NCBI GenBank assembly: GCA_035079385.1
Contig: JAVHKY010000016.1
Span: 4,449,501 to 4,513,500, forward strand
Source: Aspidiotus rigidus
Taxonomy: Eukaryota > Arthropoda > Insecta > Hemiptera > Diaspididae
Length of the DNA stretch: 64,000 nucleotides
Reading direction: 5' to 3'
Positions 50,401-60,900 of this stretch are shown here, piece after piece; within the stretch, counting starts at the first letter, position 1, and the number at the start of each line of letters is the position of its first letter. The translations under genes and the position numbers were made by a program. The notes under the pieces were generated by a model that saw nothing but the letters and a program-made list of their open reading frames with translations, was not told the DNA's origin and did not search any database.

Positions 50401-53400
50401 AGGCTCCGCCATGCAAATCTGAGAATAACGCGCGCTTCTCCTCAAAGTTGGCGTAGTCGCATGAAGGTTTCACGTTGATAGTCGATTGGGCCGCACAAAC
50501 TTGCTCCGAAATTTCAGGCGAACCTCACGATGAAACCAAGAAGCTGACTAGAGTCTTGCAATGATCAAAACGGAAAAAAAAAACAGATAACGAGCTTCTT
50601 GGTATCATTCCCTACATCGCCTGGAACAATAAGCAATTCAGCAAGTTTGCCTGGCCCCATTGAGCACGGAGTCGCAATCGATCTACAACCTTACCTCAGA
50701 AGACAACTATTGTAGGGACAAGGATACCAGAACAAATATAGCACTAACCGAAATGGGGGAAGGGCTCGTATGTCTACAGCCTCCACATTCAGTTTTTTAA
50801 ATATTAATTATTGTAAAGAGTGCATGAGAAACGATTTTCAAAATGTTTGTCCATGGTATGGAAAACTTAATTTTCATGTAAGATGGGCAATTAATTACAC
50901 CTCTCCGAAAATAATATCGTGCAGCAAATTCCCTGTGACAATTGATCAAAAACCAACGATTTGTATACGTTTTTTCGTACTAGCGAAATACAGTAGAAAT
51001 CACAAACAACGATACCGCTTTTAGCAATTTACCGTTTACAACGATCAAATTAGCGAGTCCACGCTGCTGTAGAAAGAGCATAAGCCCTATCGCTTTTAAC
51101 GATAGATTGGATTTAACGATTGAAATTTTAATCCCCTTGGACATCGTTATATCCGATTTCTACTGTATTAACGGTACCTTCGCGCGTAACCACGGCGGGA
51201 CAGCATCAACTCTCGGCAAGGAGCGCGTTATTCATGGATTGGCATGGCGGAGGCTCAATCTCCATGAATTCGTGGGGTAGGTTAAAAATGAAATACGTAG
51301 ACCGATAGGAAATTTCACGAGGAATAATTTTTGACTGTTGACTTTTTTCTCTAAAATGCGTATTAAGCGAGATATTTACGAAAAACTGATTTGGAGGGGG
51401 GTTGAGCCCCCATAAAAAAAGCTTCAGCGGGAAAAACTCGGAAAAGTTAATAAGTTGTTTTTGACATCATTCTTGACCATTTCCAGTAATCAGACTTTTA
51501 CTATAGTCCGCAATGTTTTTTTTTTTTCCTCATTTGCCTACACTAATGTGTGTTAATAATTTTGTCGGTAGACCGCACACATTTACAAGGTAGGCAGCGG
51601 ATTGGTGCTGGACAGAAGTAGGCCGCATATAAGACCGGTACCCGAAATTTTCTCAAGTCCTGAAGGTAGGTCAACGTCACTGACGCATTAATGACATCAT
51701 CAAGCGTGATAAGGAATCGTCTCAGTCGAAAAACCGTTAAAAACCGCGACAGTTTTTCCAAAAGTAGTCCCCCTATCTGATAAGCACATAAAATACTAAA
51801 AAAAAAATCGTTCCATACCTTCACAAATCAATGGCTCGTTTTCGCTCTTGATATAGTGGTCAGTTACCCGACCGAAACGCGGAGCAAATGATGAATATTG
51901 CGAAGTTAGCCAATAAAATCTTCAACGAATAATCGTTTTTTTATAATCACAAATTACCTAAATTCGTAATCGCATATCATCAATTCGATTGTTAGCTCTT
52001 TCAGAGGAAATTTTTTTTGTACTTGGAAGAATTTTTAAGAAGCTCTAGGATAAAAGTCTAGTGACTGAAGCCCAGGACAAATTATATCTCTTCACTTTGT
52101 GAGTTCTCTTATTCATTTTAACACAGGGAACCCGTTTTAAGGGTGCGGCAGGAAGAATTTCGCGCCGTTCTTCCAACGAATTGTGGTTCTAGAGGAGGCG
52201 ACTGCGGGAAATTTCAACCTTCAAGCGATGGAGAATTCTTGGATTACCATTCTGTCGACGTTGGCCGGAACTAAATCGAATCAATGTCGATGTCGATTTC
52301 GAAATAGTGAGTCAATTTGGAGTGAACATGGTACAACAAATTGGGACTCGAAAAATGATTCGACTTTCAAGCTAGGAAGTTAACAGGGCGAGGAGGAAGT
52401 ATTAGACAAAAATATCAGCCGGGCGCCATCCACCGTCCTTGAAATTGTAGTTTTGAGGTGGGTGGAGGCTGATCCACTCTAAAGGCTTGGAAATATTCCG
52501 GGCTCGAGCAATACTTATGAGGAGGAATGTGAGGAGGAGGGGAATACAGGGAAATACTCCAAACAACAAGGAAAAATCGTGACCTTCCAACTGTTTATGT
52601 CAAGTGGGGATCGGGTAAAATTTCGACTATCGAGCTATTATAAAAAGAGAAGCATTCGAGTTCTTCAGGAAGTGGAAGCTCTGACCTAATCCAGGAATTT
52701 AGAATAATTTCGACCTTCGAGGCTGAATATATATCAAGAGAGGTGCATGAAAAAATTCAAGAGGAAGGAAAAGAGAACTTGTGCTGATATAGTTATATTG
52801 CGTATACACGAGGAAGGGGATGATTAACAAAAGAGACCCCACTACGTAGGCTGGTTGGATATTCAGTATTACATCTTCTTGAGTTCAAGTGAAGTTGAAA
52901 GAAAATTAATTTCTTCAGCTTTCAAACTAATAAACACCAAGATTTAGCACTAGAATACAATCCACAATTCCATCGCTCAAATATTTTGGCTAGAAGAATG
53001 GACCTCAATACTAGCGGACTACACAAGAAAAATAATAACGATACGTAATCGAGACACTTCCGTCACACAAGAGTTGGTCACATATCAACATCGTGCACTT
53101 TCACTGCGTTTTCGATTACGTACATACAATGAAAATAAAGCTAAAGCTCATCATGATCGTAACAAAGCTTCTGATAACTGACGGAATACTTATTAGCGTA
53201 CCTCTTTCGGAACGACTGAATGGATAACCATCGTGACGTATGCCTAAGATGATATAAAATTGAATAATATGATGAAGGAATATCACTATGGTAAACTACT
53301 GTGACTAGATACGTATTTAGATGAACGTAGCGTATCTGCCCCCACTTCTATTTTTAGCTCATATTGAGATCAAATAAAGATCCACGTGAAGAATAACCTG

Positions 53401-56155
53401 TGCACGATGTAACATTGAAAAGGGGGCAATATATAAGCTGAGCCTCGATTTGTGTGTACTGTGTAGATCAAATAAGTGTTAATTTGCATTTCACCGTGTC
53501 TTATTGAACTAGGAAACGGATGTATTTTAAAAAGTCGAACTCAGACAAGTAAGTCGTCCCTTGATCTAAAGAAGGGTTTGGAGTACCACTTTTCCTCAAT
53601 CTGAAAGCCTCATTTTCTTCTAGGCTAATTTGAACGGCATCCCATCACATGAAATTCCAAAATTCGCCAAGAAAACTACTTCAAAAGAAATTCTGTTGTT
53701 GAATATTCCATTTTTCCAAGGCAGAGATGTGCATCTCCAACATGATGAGAAGGGAGCTCGTAAGTGACGTATGCATTCTTCACGTGAGTCACCACTCGAT
53801 CATAATATGAGGTAAAAGCTTCGATAAAAGCGGATTCTCAAGATTTCTCGAACATAAAACAATATTTTCATATGATTGCTACAGTATTCTATGGGGGTAA
53901 CGGCGTAACTACGATAACTCAGCTACCGCTATATAACATATTAAGAAGTTATTCAAAAGGAGACCAAATGAGAAAACATGTGTACCTGGTGGAGAAGTCG
54001 AATTGCCCATACTCGGATGCATGTCGTCCGCTGGCGAAAGATGAACGGTTCGAGATACGATCGGTGTTTGATTGATTATTGGTGCGGTGGGCGGATGCGT
54101 GGCTCGCCAATACGCTTCCAGATATTCGGCTAAATGATCGCAAGCGTCTTCTAATTGATTTTCATCTAGAATCACATCGAACATCTCCGGAGGACATACA
54201 CCGAGCTTTTCGGCAGCCACCATTTGTACATTCAGGAATCGCGATTGTGATTTGCCTCTCGATTTTATCAGCCTCTGCAATACCTGCTTGAGCGGAATAC
54301 ACAACCGGTAAGAGTCTTCCCTTAATCGAACTACACATGTATTTTGTATCGTCGTTCATGAATTAAAAGTACTTACTTTGGGAGACGATATTTTTACGTA
54401 AACTATAATTGGAGCTAACGACGTTTTCATTAATTGTGACGGATGGTTCACAGTATCGCAGTCAAGTACTACCAGCTGTAAGAGAAAGTACAAAACGATG
54501 GTTAATTATGAAGTAAATTTGAAATGAATGGAAGTAATCAGTCCAGCCCTGACATCATTCTTTCCTAATTATACTCGTACATCGAGTCTGGAATTCAACA
54601 ATCAGTTCAGTCCTGACACTATGCTTTTCTAATTATATATCGAGTCTGGGATAGCAAGGGCTGACTCCGATTATTCGAGCCCTCCAAGCAAAAAGTTGAA
54701 AAATCGCTGCTGAGCTGGACAAAGAAGAAGGGATGATGGGGACAGTTTGTCTTGCCTCCCACTCCAAATTGATTCTGGCTACGGACCTAGCTGTCAGTGT
54801 TTTTTATGGACATGAGTATGCTTTCTTGAGAATCAAAATTACCCAACTTTTCAAACGTCTACTCGTAAGGTTGAGTATTTGTAGAAGAGCTAAAAGAGGA
54901 AACGATGCTTATACAGCTGAAGGATCGATAATTTGGTCCTTGAGAAGAAAACATGGGATTAAAAGAACCGCCGAAAGCTACACCCGTTTGATCTGCACTC
55001 GAGTTATTCACTCCGACGTTTCGAAAACTGAACCTAATGAAGCTATTTCTGCAGTCGATATTCGAGCAAGACTTCAGGACTGGACAGTACGGAAAATTGA
55101 ACTCACCTGTAGCGTTTTGGCAAGTTCGAATATTCGAGCTATTTCGCCTTGAACTTCCGAAGCTGAGTTCACTTTAGTACGTTCTAAAAGAGGTCGTTTG
55201 GAAGGATGATTTAAAAAAGATCGTTTCGCTTGAGACACATCGGCAGTAACTCGCGTAATAATTATTCTACGTACATCGACGAGCTAATTAATCACAAAAT
55301 TCGTGTAAATAAAATTCAAACCATTTCCTTCGGACTTACCTCCCCTCAAATTTACGCTTTAAAAAATCGAATAACGCCTTCTGCATCATATCGGTAACTT
55401 CGTAGCCTTTTAGTGACGGTCCAACAAGTACAACCGGCCGCATCGACGGTACCACATCGTACGGAGTGCCCGACTCCTGTTTCTTGAAGAACGGTTTCCG
55501 TTTCTCCTTCGACGGCGGCGTCAAATTCGCTCGAGACTTTCCACCTACGCCTCCTGATAAGTCTTCTTCTTCTATCAATCGAATATGAAAGAAAATGAGT
55601 AAATGTCGTAAAGCGTTCATCGTTTGCTCTTCTTCCGGTGTAGAGAGCGTTAAGCTTGGTCTAAAAGCTTTTTTTTTGTGTGTGTTGGAAAAAGCGAAGC
55701 ATGATAGGTTTGTTACATTCACATATGTTATGAGTTTTACTGACATGCTTACGTATTAGTATATTTTTTCCCTCGTCAAGATTTCGAAAACTACTCAATG
55801 TATTATGTGTACACTAACATGCTTCATAAGTTTTTGAGAGAGAAATAAAAAAAGTCAATCGTTCAAAAACTAGATGTAGAATGTGTAAACTAACAGCGTT
55901 TAAGGGTACGCTTAACATACCAGGGGAAGGCGGGGAAGAGCCACTCGAATTGGCGCTTTTTGCTGGCGTCAACATATCAGAGGCTAGTGCGCCTAAATTA
56001 CCGGATGATGGAGGTTTGGTCATGTACAGTTTCGCGTTTCGCACTTGAGGTTGTTGCAGTCTTAAATTCTCCAATTTGAGGGGAGCCGGAATGAATCCAA
56101 CGTCGCATCCTTCTTTCACGAGACGCCCGATCCACCAATTATCATCGTATTTTTC
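33652..56155 (-). CDS. Ca-beta: voltage-gated calcium channel beta subunit, C-terminal six exons
   Basis: The intracellular beta subunit binds the alpha-1 pore subunit and controls its trafficking and gating. Minus-strand exons: 56155-55921, 55553-55340, 55266-55107, 54478-54377, 54283-53986 and 33956-33652, totalling 437 codons plus stop with all phases agreeing. The first holds the end of the SH3 domain ([20 protein letters not shown], then [12 protein letters not shown]) and the HOOK start; the second has [12 protein letters not shown] and [20 protein letters not shown], the start of the guanylate-kinase-like domain; then [36 protein letters not shown] with [13 protein letters not shown], and [20 protein letters not shown] with LEAYW. 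The kinase-like fold is non-catalytic and binds the alpha interaction domain. The last exon adds a Pro/Tyr-rich tail ending RRNARH. N-terminal exons lie beyond the right edge. The last intron is 20 kb long and full of transposons. Confidence 0.94.
34160..34370. repeat. CTTTTAG/CTTTCGG degenerate microsatellite
   Basis: Repeats of the kind GCTTTTAGCTTTTAGCTTTT and GGCTTTCG fill about 200 bases within the 20-kb intron. They create a spurious plus frame at 34177-34359. Confidence 0.6.
34382..34948. mobile_element. 567-bp TIR element with GCTCC-rich core
   Basis: TAAGCCTGGGAAGC (34382-34395) is matched by its perfect complement GCTTCCCAGGCTTA (34935-34948). The core has CTCCGCTCC and GAGCTGCTCTT repeats like those at 2082-2260 and no domain. 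Target duplication is uncertain. Confidence 0.65.
34949..35489. other. intronic, poly(A)- and poly(T)-rich
   Basis: Low-complexity blocks at 35217-35231 (T), 35257-35334 (A with some G and C) and 35451-35482 (A). No gene. Confidence 0.5.
35490..37440 (-). pseudogene. 5'-truncated non-LTR retrotransposon (RT end, RNase H, C-terminal zinc motif)
   Basis: Reading down the minus strand: the end of the reverse transcriptase ([20 protein letters not shown], then [11 protein letters not shown] and [16 protein letters not shown]), a break by a small TIR element (36915-36727), a linker, the RNase H domain ([44 protein letters not shown] with LAKSA) with a frameshift near 36290, and a C-terminal block [16 protein letters not shown] with the C-x5-H...H-x4-C like zinc motif [20 protein letters not shown]. 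This order is that of jockey-like and related non-LTR elements. The 5' break is near 37440. No poly(A) is left at the 3' end. Several stops and shifts make it dead. Confidence 0.85.
36727..36915. mobile_element. 189-bp TIR element inserted in the retrotransposon
   Basis: CAGGCGCGGATCCA at 36727-36740 and its complement at 36902-36915 are perfect 14-bp ends. The repeat TATCTG flanks both sides (36721-36726, 36916-36921). Removing the element and one copy rejoins the retrotransposon frame as RRNYLTD-RFLIRS. The ends resemble hAT-type termini (CAGG...GGATCCA), but the duplication is 6 and not 8 bases. The core has long A, G and C runs. Confidence 0.8.
37441..38989. other. intronic, no recognised feature
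   Basis: AT-rich intron sequence with short frames only. No repeat structure was noticed. Confidence 0.4.
38990..40980. repeat. GTCGAC/AATCGAC-rich degenerate repeat, about 2 kb
   Basis: The block is dominated by GTCGAC, AGTCGATT and AAATCGAC words. Longer repeated segments include GCGGTCGACAGT...GCGGAACT...ATCGACTCAAAATC (about 39060, 39826 and, diverged, 40897) and the segment CGCTACTCGCA...ATCAT...ACTCTTAATCATGCT (about 39485 and 40700). The interval near 40036-40105 matches, inverted, 52415-52505. It appears to be a large, internally repetitive, non-coding element. Confidence 0.65.
41005..41934. mobile_element. 930-bp MULE with 9-bp target duplication
   Basis: Flanked by the direct 9-mer ATTGGGAGG (40996-41004 and 41935-41943). 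The ends are inverted repeats: GGTGCCCATACAACTCGCCG on the left and CGTGCCCGTTCAATTCGCCG as the complement of the right, both continuing with repeated ACGATTCGCCGC units over 60-90 bases. Long TIRs, a 9-bp duplication and the transposase inside define a Mutator-like element. It is internally deleted, as only the second half of the transposase is left. Confidence 0.88.
41108..41757 (+). pseudogene. MULE transposase, N-terminally deleted and frameshifted
   Basis: From about 41112 the frame reads [20 protein letters not shown], then [20 protein letters not shown] with the second catalytic Asp, [18 protein letters not shown] (the C-H site of MULE transposases), [13 protein letters not shown] and [20 protein letters not shown] with EAGH. 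Near 41620 a frameshift moves the homology to another frame, which ends [21 protein letters not shown], stop at 41755-41757, the usual end of these proteins. The zinc-finger and first-Asp parts are missing. The open frame of 345 codons from 40989 runs into the TIRs on both sides and is not the true protein. Confidence 0.85.
41944..43634. other. intronic, no recognised feature
   Basis: AT-rich intron sequence. Short frames of 60-95 codons on both strands carry no domain. Confidence 0.4.
43635..46844. repeat. 3.2-kb fold-back repeat with a nested fold-back
   Basis: The ends TTAGTCCATGAGCCATA and CATGGACTAA (complement TTAGTCCATG) are inverted. Long arms follow: 43640-44330 is matched by 46250-46840 (for instance TGAGTTATTCGCCTTTTACC in the right arm against its complement in the left). 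The interior contains a second inverted pair, about 45005-45330 with 45610-45880 (GCTCATGAAGTTGATTGAAT against CAATCAACTTCATGAGCAAC). Part of the left arm is also repeated directly at 44510-44700. No coding capacity. Confidence 0.78.
46845..47719. other. intronic, no firm feature
   Basis: Contains a GC-richer segment around 47,240-47,340 with CGTTCCCGTCATGAGCGGAG and its approximate complement near by. Otherwise featureless. Confidence 0.35.
47720..48267 (+). pseudogene. decayed copy of a recurrent insect repeat protein of unknown function
   Basis: The plus strand reads [16 protein letters not shown], then after a shift near 47767 [40 protein letters not shown] with [12 protein letters not shown], an in-frame stop (TAA at about 47937), [14 protein letters not shown]...[34 protein letters not shown] recall this pattern ([13 protein letters not shown]..., FTNS.SARQRW, LFNIA.GK) from many-copy uncharacterised proteins in insect genomes that travel with transposons. 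I do not know its function and cannot name an element. Confidence 0.6.
48268..49166. other. intronic, no recognised feature
   Basis: AT-rich, with an A run at 48598-48617. No gene seen. Confidence 0.4.
49167..51537. repeat. 2.4-kb fold-back repeat
   Basis: The arm 49167-49731 (GCAAATGAGGAAG to TATGCACTCTTTACAA) is matched inverted by 50811-51537, the right arm being longer by a 175-bp insertion. A shorter inner pair is 49985-50036 with 50752-50800 (AAACATACGAGCCCTTCCCT). Within the loop, 50381-50460 carries a further direct, degenerate copy of the arm motif GAGGCTCCGCCATGC...GAATAACGCGC. No coding capacity. Confidence 0.8.
50991..51165. mobile_element. 175-bp pogo/Tigger-like MITE with TA duplication
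   Basis: CAGTAGAAATC at the left and GATTTCTACTG at the right are inverted ends, with TA on each side (50989-50990, 51166-51167). The other arm of the surrounding fold-back has the complement of GCGAAATATTAACGG without the insert, that is, the empty site with a single TA. CAGTAGAA ends and TA duplication fit Tc1/mariner-related pogo/Tigger elements. The core has TTTAACGAT repeats and no open frame. Confidence 0.85.
51538..52125. other. intronic, no recognised feature
   Basis: AT-rich intron sequence; nothing to support a gene. Confidence 0.4.
52126..52800. repeat. further copy of the CAGGGAACC repeat family
   Basis: Starts TTTTAACACAGGGAACCCGT, like the ends at 2081 and 28540. It then carries a GTCGACG...CGGAACTAAATCGA segment as in the 39-40 kb block, an interval 52415-52505 that is the inverse of 40036-40105, and units AAAATTTCGACTATCGAGCT near 52617 and 52705 as in the 28.6-kb tandem repeat. 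It thus links three otherwise separate repeat blocks to one family. Confidence 0.55.
52801..53985. other. intronic, no recognised feature
   Basis: End of the 20-kb intron next to the guanylate-kinase-like exons. No repeat or gene recognised. Confidence 0.4.
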
Positions 56156-56879
56156 CTGAGAAAGAAAAGAAGTATGAAAGGTTACATACGAGTAATATTG
56201 AAAATTATGTTATCTAGACAGATTATGTACTACTCAAAGTTGACAATATTTATGATTGGTCGAATCTTCCTCGGAATTTGAGATAAGAAATGTTTGTCCA
56301 CAATGAGTGCCTACGACGTAACAAAATTTCCGAAAAAGAAGTCGAGATTTCAAAAAATTTGGAGACCATTTTCTTTTCCTTCAAATTATCCATTACAATC
56401 ATGAACTTACATACTTGTATGTAGGTCAGGGGAGAATCAACGCGAGTGACTATGCCATAAAATCACGGCTAACGGAATATAGAAAGATCAGTGTTTCAGT
56501 TGATGTTTACAAAGTCGCTGCATGGCAGGTTTTTCGAGTAGTCACATGTTGGTGGTTCGATCAACTTATCTGTCAGTGGCTCTAAAGGCAATACGGTGAA
56601 CTCTTTCGAGGGCCAGGTTTTGATGTAGTTGGTGGTTTGTGACGTATCATGAAGCCCTCGTGATTTTGCGGAATATAATAATCTCGAATCTCTGTATAAT
56701 TTGGTTGTTGCTATTTGTTGCTCAGCCCCACAAAAGGATACCGTATATCTCCGAAAGCAACCTTTTATTTGTGGGCGAAAGATGACTCTTTGCGCTGATC
56801 ATCGAGTACCCATTTTGGAATCTTGACTCAAATTGTTCTCTCCTTTTCTGACTGTGAGTTTTCTAATTTAACTTGCTAT

Positions 56880-57262
56880 CCATCAGAAGCGTCTTTAGTC
56901 AGCTGGATAGTTTTTTGGGTCATATCTATGGGCACGGATTGTAAAGTTCACTCGTAGCGTTTCCATCTCGTGGTCCAATGAACTTGTAGTCTGCTGGTCG
57001 CTACAGAGTACTGCAGTATCATCTTCAAAAGTGGCAAGTGTGATGCGAAGGAAGTATAACCAAGGACCAAATATCCTGCCTTGTGGTACTCCTGCTGCGA
57101 TTGATTTGGTCATGGAATTGGCTTCTCAATGTTGGATATAGAATGTTCTATCACTGAGATAGGACGATAGCATCTGTATATACCGTGTCGAGAAGTGTTG
57201 ACTAATCTTGTGCACGAGCCCTGGTATCCACACGCTGTCAAAGGCTTGACTAACATATAGGA
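56880..57262 (-). pseudogene. non-LTR reverse transcriptase fragment
   Basis: The minus strand reads VSQAFDSVWIPGLVHKISQH, IQMLSSYLSDRTFYI, a stop, AAGVPQGRIFGPWLY, LATFEDDTAVLCSDQQ. These are the RT blocks D-V-x-Q-A-F-D-x-V, SYLSDRTF, GVPQGS(V)LGP and F-A-D-D of jockey-like elements, here FEDD in place of FADD. A deletion removes the region between GPWLY and LATF. Both ends are cut. It lies in a 5' intron of the calcium channel beta gene. Confidence 0.8.
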
Positions 57263-57333
57263 GAGCGGAAGGATAGATGGATTATCGAGGATCCATTTCT
57301 ACGACCCACCCTCCACATCATATTTAAATAAAA

Positions 57334-57932
57334 CCTGCATCAATCGTTTCTATGTCGTGTGTATAGATTTGTATACCTTCTTTCATCGTTTATATATAAA
57401 TTTTTCCCACGCAAAATCATGGGAGGGGGGGGGGGCGTGGAAACGAGGATCCTTCCATTTCGAGTTTTACAACCATAATTTGCGTCAATCGTTTGTATAG
57501 GTTTGTTTATCACGTCCCATCGTTTGTACGTCAATATTTCTCCCTACCCTCCACAAAAAACAAAAAAAAAAATTCTAGGTTATGAGAAGGGAAGAATTCA
57601 AGAATGAAAAATTGCAGAATTTCGATTCAAAATCCTTACCAATCGTTTGTACGTCGTTTGTATAGGTCTGTAAATTACAATACACCGTTTTTATATTAAT
57701 TTTTCCCAGCAAACTATGACTCACGGGGGGGGGGGGTGTCGAAACGATAATTTTCACTACAAAATTTTGATTCAAAACTCCTGCCAATCGTTTGTATAGA
57801 TTTGTATATCACGTTTCATCGTTTGTATATTAATTTTTCACAGAAAATTATGATTCACAGGGGAGGGGGGCTATTGAAACGATAATTTTGTACTGCAAAA
57901 TTTTCATTTAAAATTCCTGTCAATCTTTTGTA
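57334..57932 (+). repeat. tandem repeat, about 145-bp unit with a G run, 4 copies
   Basis: Units start with CAATCGTTTGTATAG near 57346, 57487, 57635 and 57785 (a last partial start at 57921). Each has CATCGTTTGTATATTAATTT, a CATGACTCACGGG-like step and a G run of 6-11 bases. It abuts the 157-bp satellite at 57933. Confidence 0.7.
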
Positions 57933-60900
57933 TATCTCCAATGGTTAGCGATTTATGGCCGAAAATGTGATTCATGGAATATTTGGTTCAAAAAAAAGTT
58001 AATGGAATATATGGATCAAAAAAGGTGTTCAAGGTGTGGATTAGATGCGTCTTGACGCCCTCGATCCAACGTCGTTTGAATTTTTAACCTATCTCGAACG
58101 GTTAGCGATTTATGGTCGAAAATGTGATTCATGGAATATTTGGTTCAAAAAAAGGTTAATGGAATATATGGATCAAAAAAGGTGTTCAAGGTGTGGATTA
58201 GATGCGTCTTGACGCCCTCGATCCAACGTCGTTTGAATTTTTAACCTATCTCGAACGGTTAGCGATTTATGGTCGAAAATGTGATTCATGGAATATTTGG
58301 TTCAAAAAAAGGTTAAAGGAATATATGGTTCAAAAAAGGTGTTCAAGGTGTGGATTAGATGCGTCTTGACGCCCTCGATCCAACGTCGTTTGAATTTTTA
58401 ACCTATCTCGAACGGTTAGCGATTTATGGCCGAAAATGTGATTCATGGAATATTTGGTTCAAAAAAAAGTTAATGGAATATATGGATCAAAAAAGGTGTT
58501 CAAGGTGTGGATTAGATGCGTCCCGACACCCTCGATCCAACGTCGTTTGAATTTTTAACCTATCTCGAACGGTTAGCGATTTATGGTCGAAAATGTGATT
58601 CATGGAATATTTGGTTCAAAAAAAGGTTAATGGAATATATGGTTCAAAAAAGGTGTTCAAGGTGTGGATTAGATGCGTCTTGACGCCCTCGATCCAACGT
58701 CGTTTGAATTTTTAACCTATCTCGAACGGTTAGCGATTTATGGCCGAAAATGTGATTCATGGAATATTTGGTTCAAAAAAAAGTTAATGGAATATATGGT
58801 TCAAAAAAGGTGTTCAAGGTGTGGATTAGATGCGTCTTGACGCCCTCGATCCAACGTCGTTTGAATTTTTAACCTATCTCGAACGGTTAGCGATTTATGG
58901 TCGAAAATGTGATTCATGGAATATTTGGTTCAAAAAAAGGTTAATGGAATATATGGTTCAAAAAAGGTGTTCAAGGTGTGGATTAGATGCGTCTTGACGC
59001 CCTCGATCCAACGTCGTTTGAATTTTTAACCTATCTCGAACGGTTAGCGATTTATGGCCGAAAATGTGATTCATGGAATATTTGGTTCAAAAAAAAGTTA
59101 ATGGAATATATGGATCAAAAAAGGTGTTCAAGGTGTGGATTAGATGCGTCCCGACGCCCTCGATCCAACGTCGTTTGAATTTTTAACCTATCTCGAACGG
59201 TTAGCGATTTATGGCCGAAAATGTGATTCATGGAATATTTGGTTCAAAAAAAAGTTAATGGAATATATGGTTCAAAAAAGGTGTTGAAGGTGTGGATTAG
59301 ATGCGTCTTGACGCCCTCGATCCAACGTCGTTTGAATTTTTAACCTATCTCGAACGGTTAGCGATTTATGGTCGAAAATGTGATTCATGGAATATTTGGT
59401 TCAAAAAAAGGTTAATGGAATATATGGTTCAAAAAAGGTGTTCAAGGTGTGGATTAGATGCGTCTTGACGCCCTCGATCCAACGTCGTTTGAATTTTTAA
59501 CCTATCTCGAACGGTTAGCGATTTATGGCCGAAAATGTGATTCATGGAATATTTGGTTCAAAAAAAAGTTAATGGAATATATGGATCAAAAAAGGTGTTC
59601 AAGGTGTGGATTAGATGCGTCCCGACGCCCTCGATCCAACGTCGTTTGAATTTTTAACCTATCTCGAACGGTTAGCGATTTATGGTCGAAAATGTGATTC
59701 ATGGAATATTTGGTTCAAAAAAAGGTTAATGGAATATATGGTTCAAAAAAGGTGTTCAAGGTGTGGATTAGATGCGTCTTGACGCCCTCGATCCAACGTC
59801 GTTTGAATTTTTAACCTATCTCGAACGGTTAGCGATTTATGGCCGAAAATGTGATTCATGGAATATTTGGTTCAAAAAAAAGTTAATGGAATATATGGAT
59901 CAAAAAAGGTGTTCAAGGTGTGGATTAGATGCGTCTTGACGCCCTCGATCCAACGTCGTTTGAATTTTTAACCTATCTCGAACGGTTAGCGATTTATGGT
60001 CGAAAATGTGATTCATGGAATATTTGGTTCAAAAAAAGGTTAATGGAATATATGGTTCAAAAAAGGTGTTCAAGGTGTGGATTAGATGCGTCTTGACGCC
60101 CTCGATCCAACGTCGTTTGAATTTTTAACCTATCTCGAACGGTTAGCGATTTATGGCCGAAAATGTGATTCATGGAATATTTGGTTCAAAAAAAAGTTAA
60201 TGGAATATATGGATCAAAAAAGGTGTTCAAGGTGTGGATTAGATGCGTCCCGACACCCTCGATCCAACGTCGTTTGAATTTTTAACCTATCTCGAACGGT
60301 TAGCGATTTATGGTCGAAAATGTGATTCATGGAATATTTGGTTCAAAAAAAGGTTAATGGAATATATGGTTCAAAAAAGGTGTTCAAGGTGTGGATTAGA
60401 TGCGTCTTGACGCCCTCGATCCAACGTCGTTTGAATTTTTAACCTATCTCGAACGGTTAGCGATTTATGGCCGAAAATGTGATTCATGGAATATTTGGTT
60501 CAAAAAAAAGTTAATGGAATATATGGTTCAAAAAAGGTGTTCAAGGTGTGGATTAGATGCGTCTTGACGCCCTCGATCCAACGTCGTTTGAATTTTTAAC
60601 CTATCTCGAACGGTTAGCGATTTATGGTCGAAAATGTGATTCATGGAATATTTGGTTCAAAAAAAGGTTAATGGAATATATGGTTCAAAAAAGGTGTTCA
60701 AGGTGTGGATTAGATGCGTCTTGACGCCCTCGATCCAACGTCGTTTGAATTTTTAACCTATCTCGAACGGTTAGCGATTTATGGCCGAAAATGTGATTCA
60801 TGGAATATTTGGTTCAAAAAAAAGTTAATGGAATATATGGATCAAAAAAGGTGTTCAAGGTGTGGATTAGATGCGTCCCGACGCCCTCGATCCAACGTCG

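Noticed and set aside
54733..55152. 139-codon plus-strand frame
   Set aside because: It is largely antisense to the beta-subunit exon 55107-55266 and its flanking intron; no domain.
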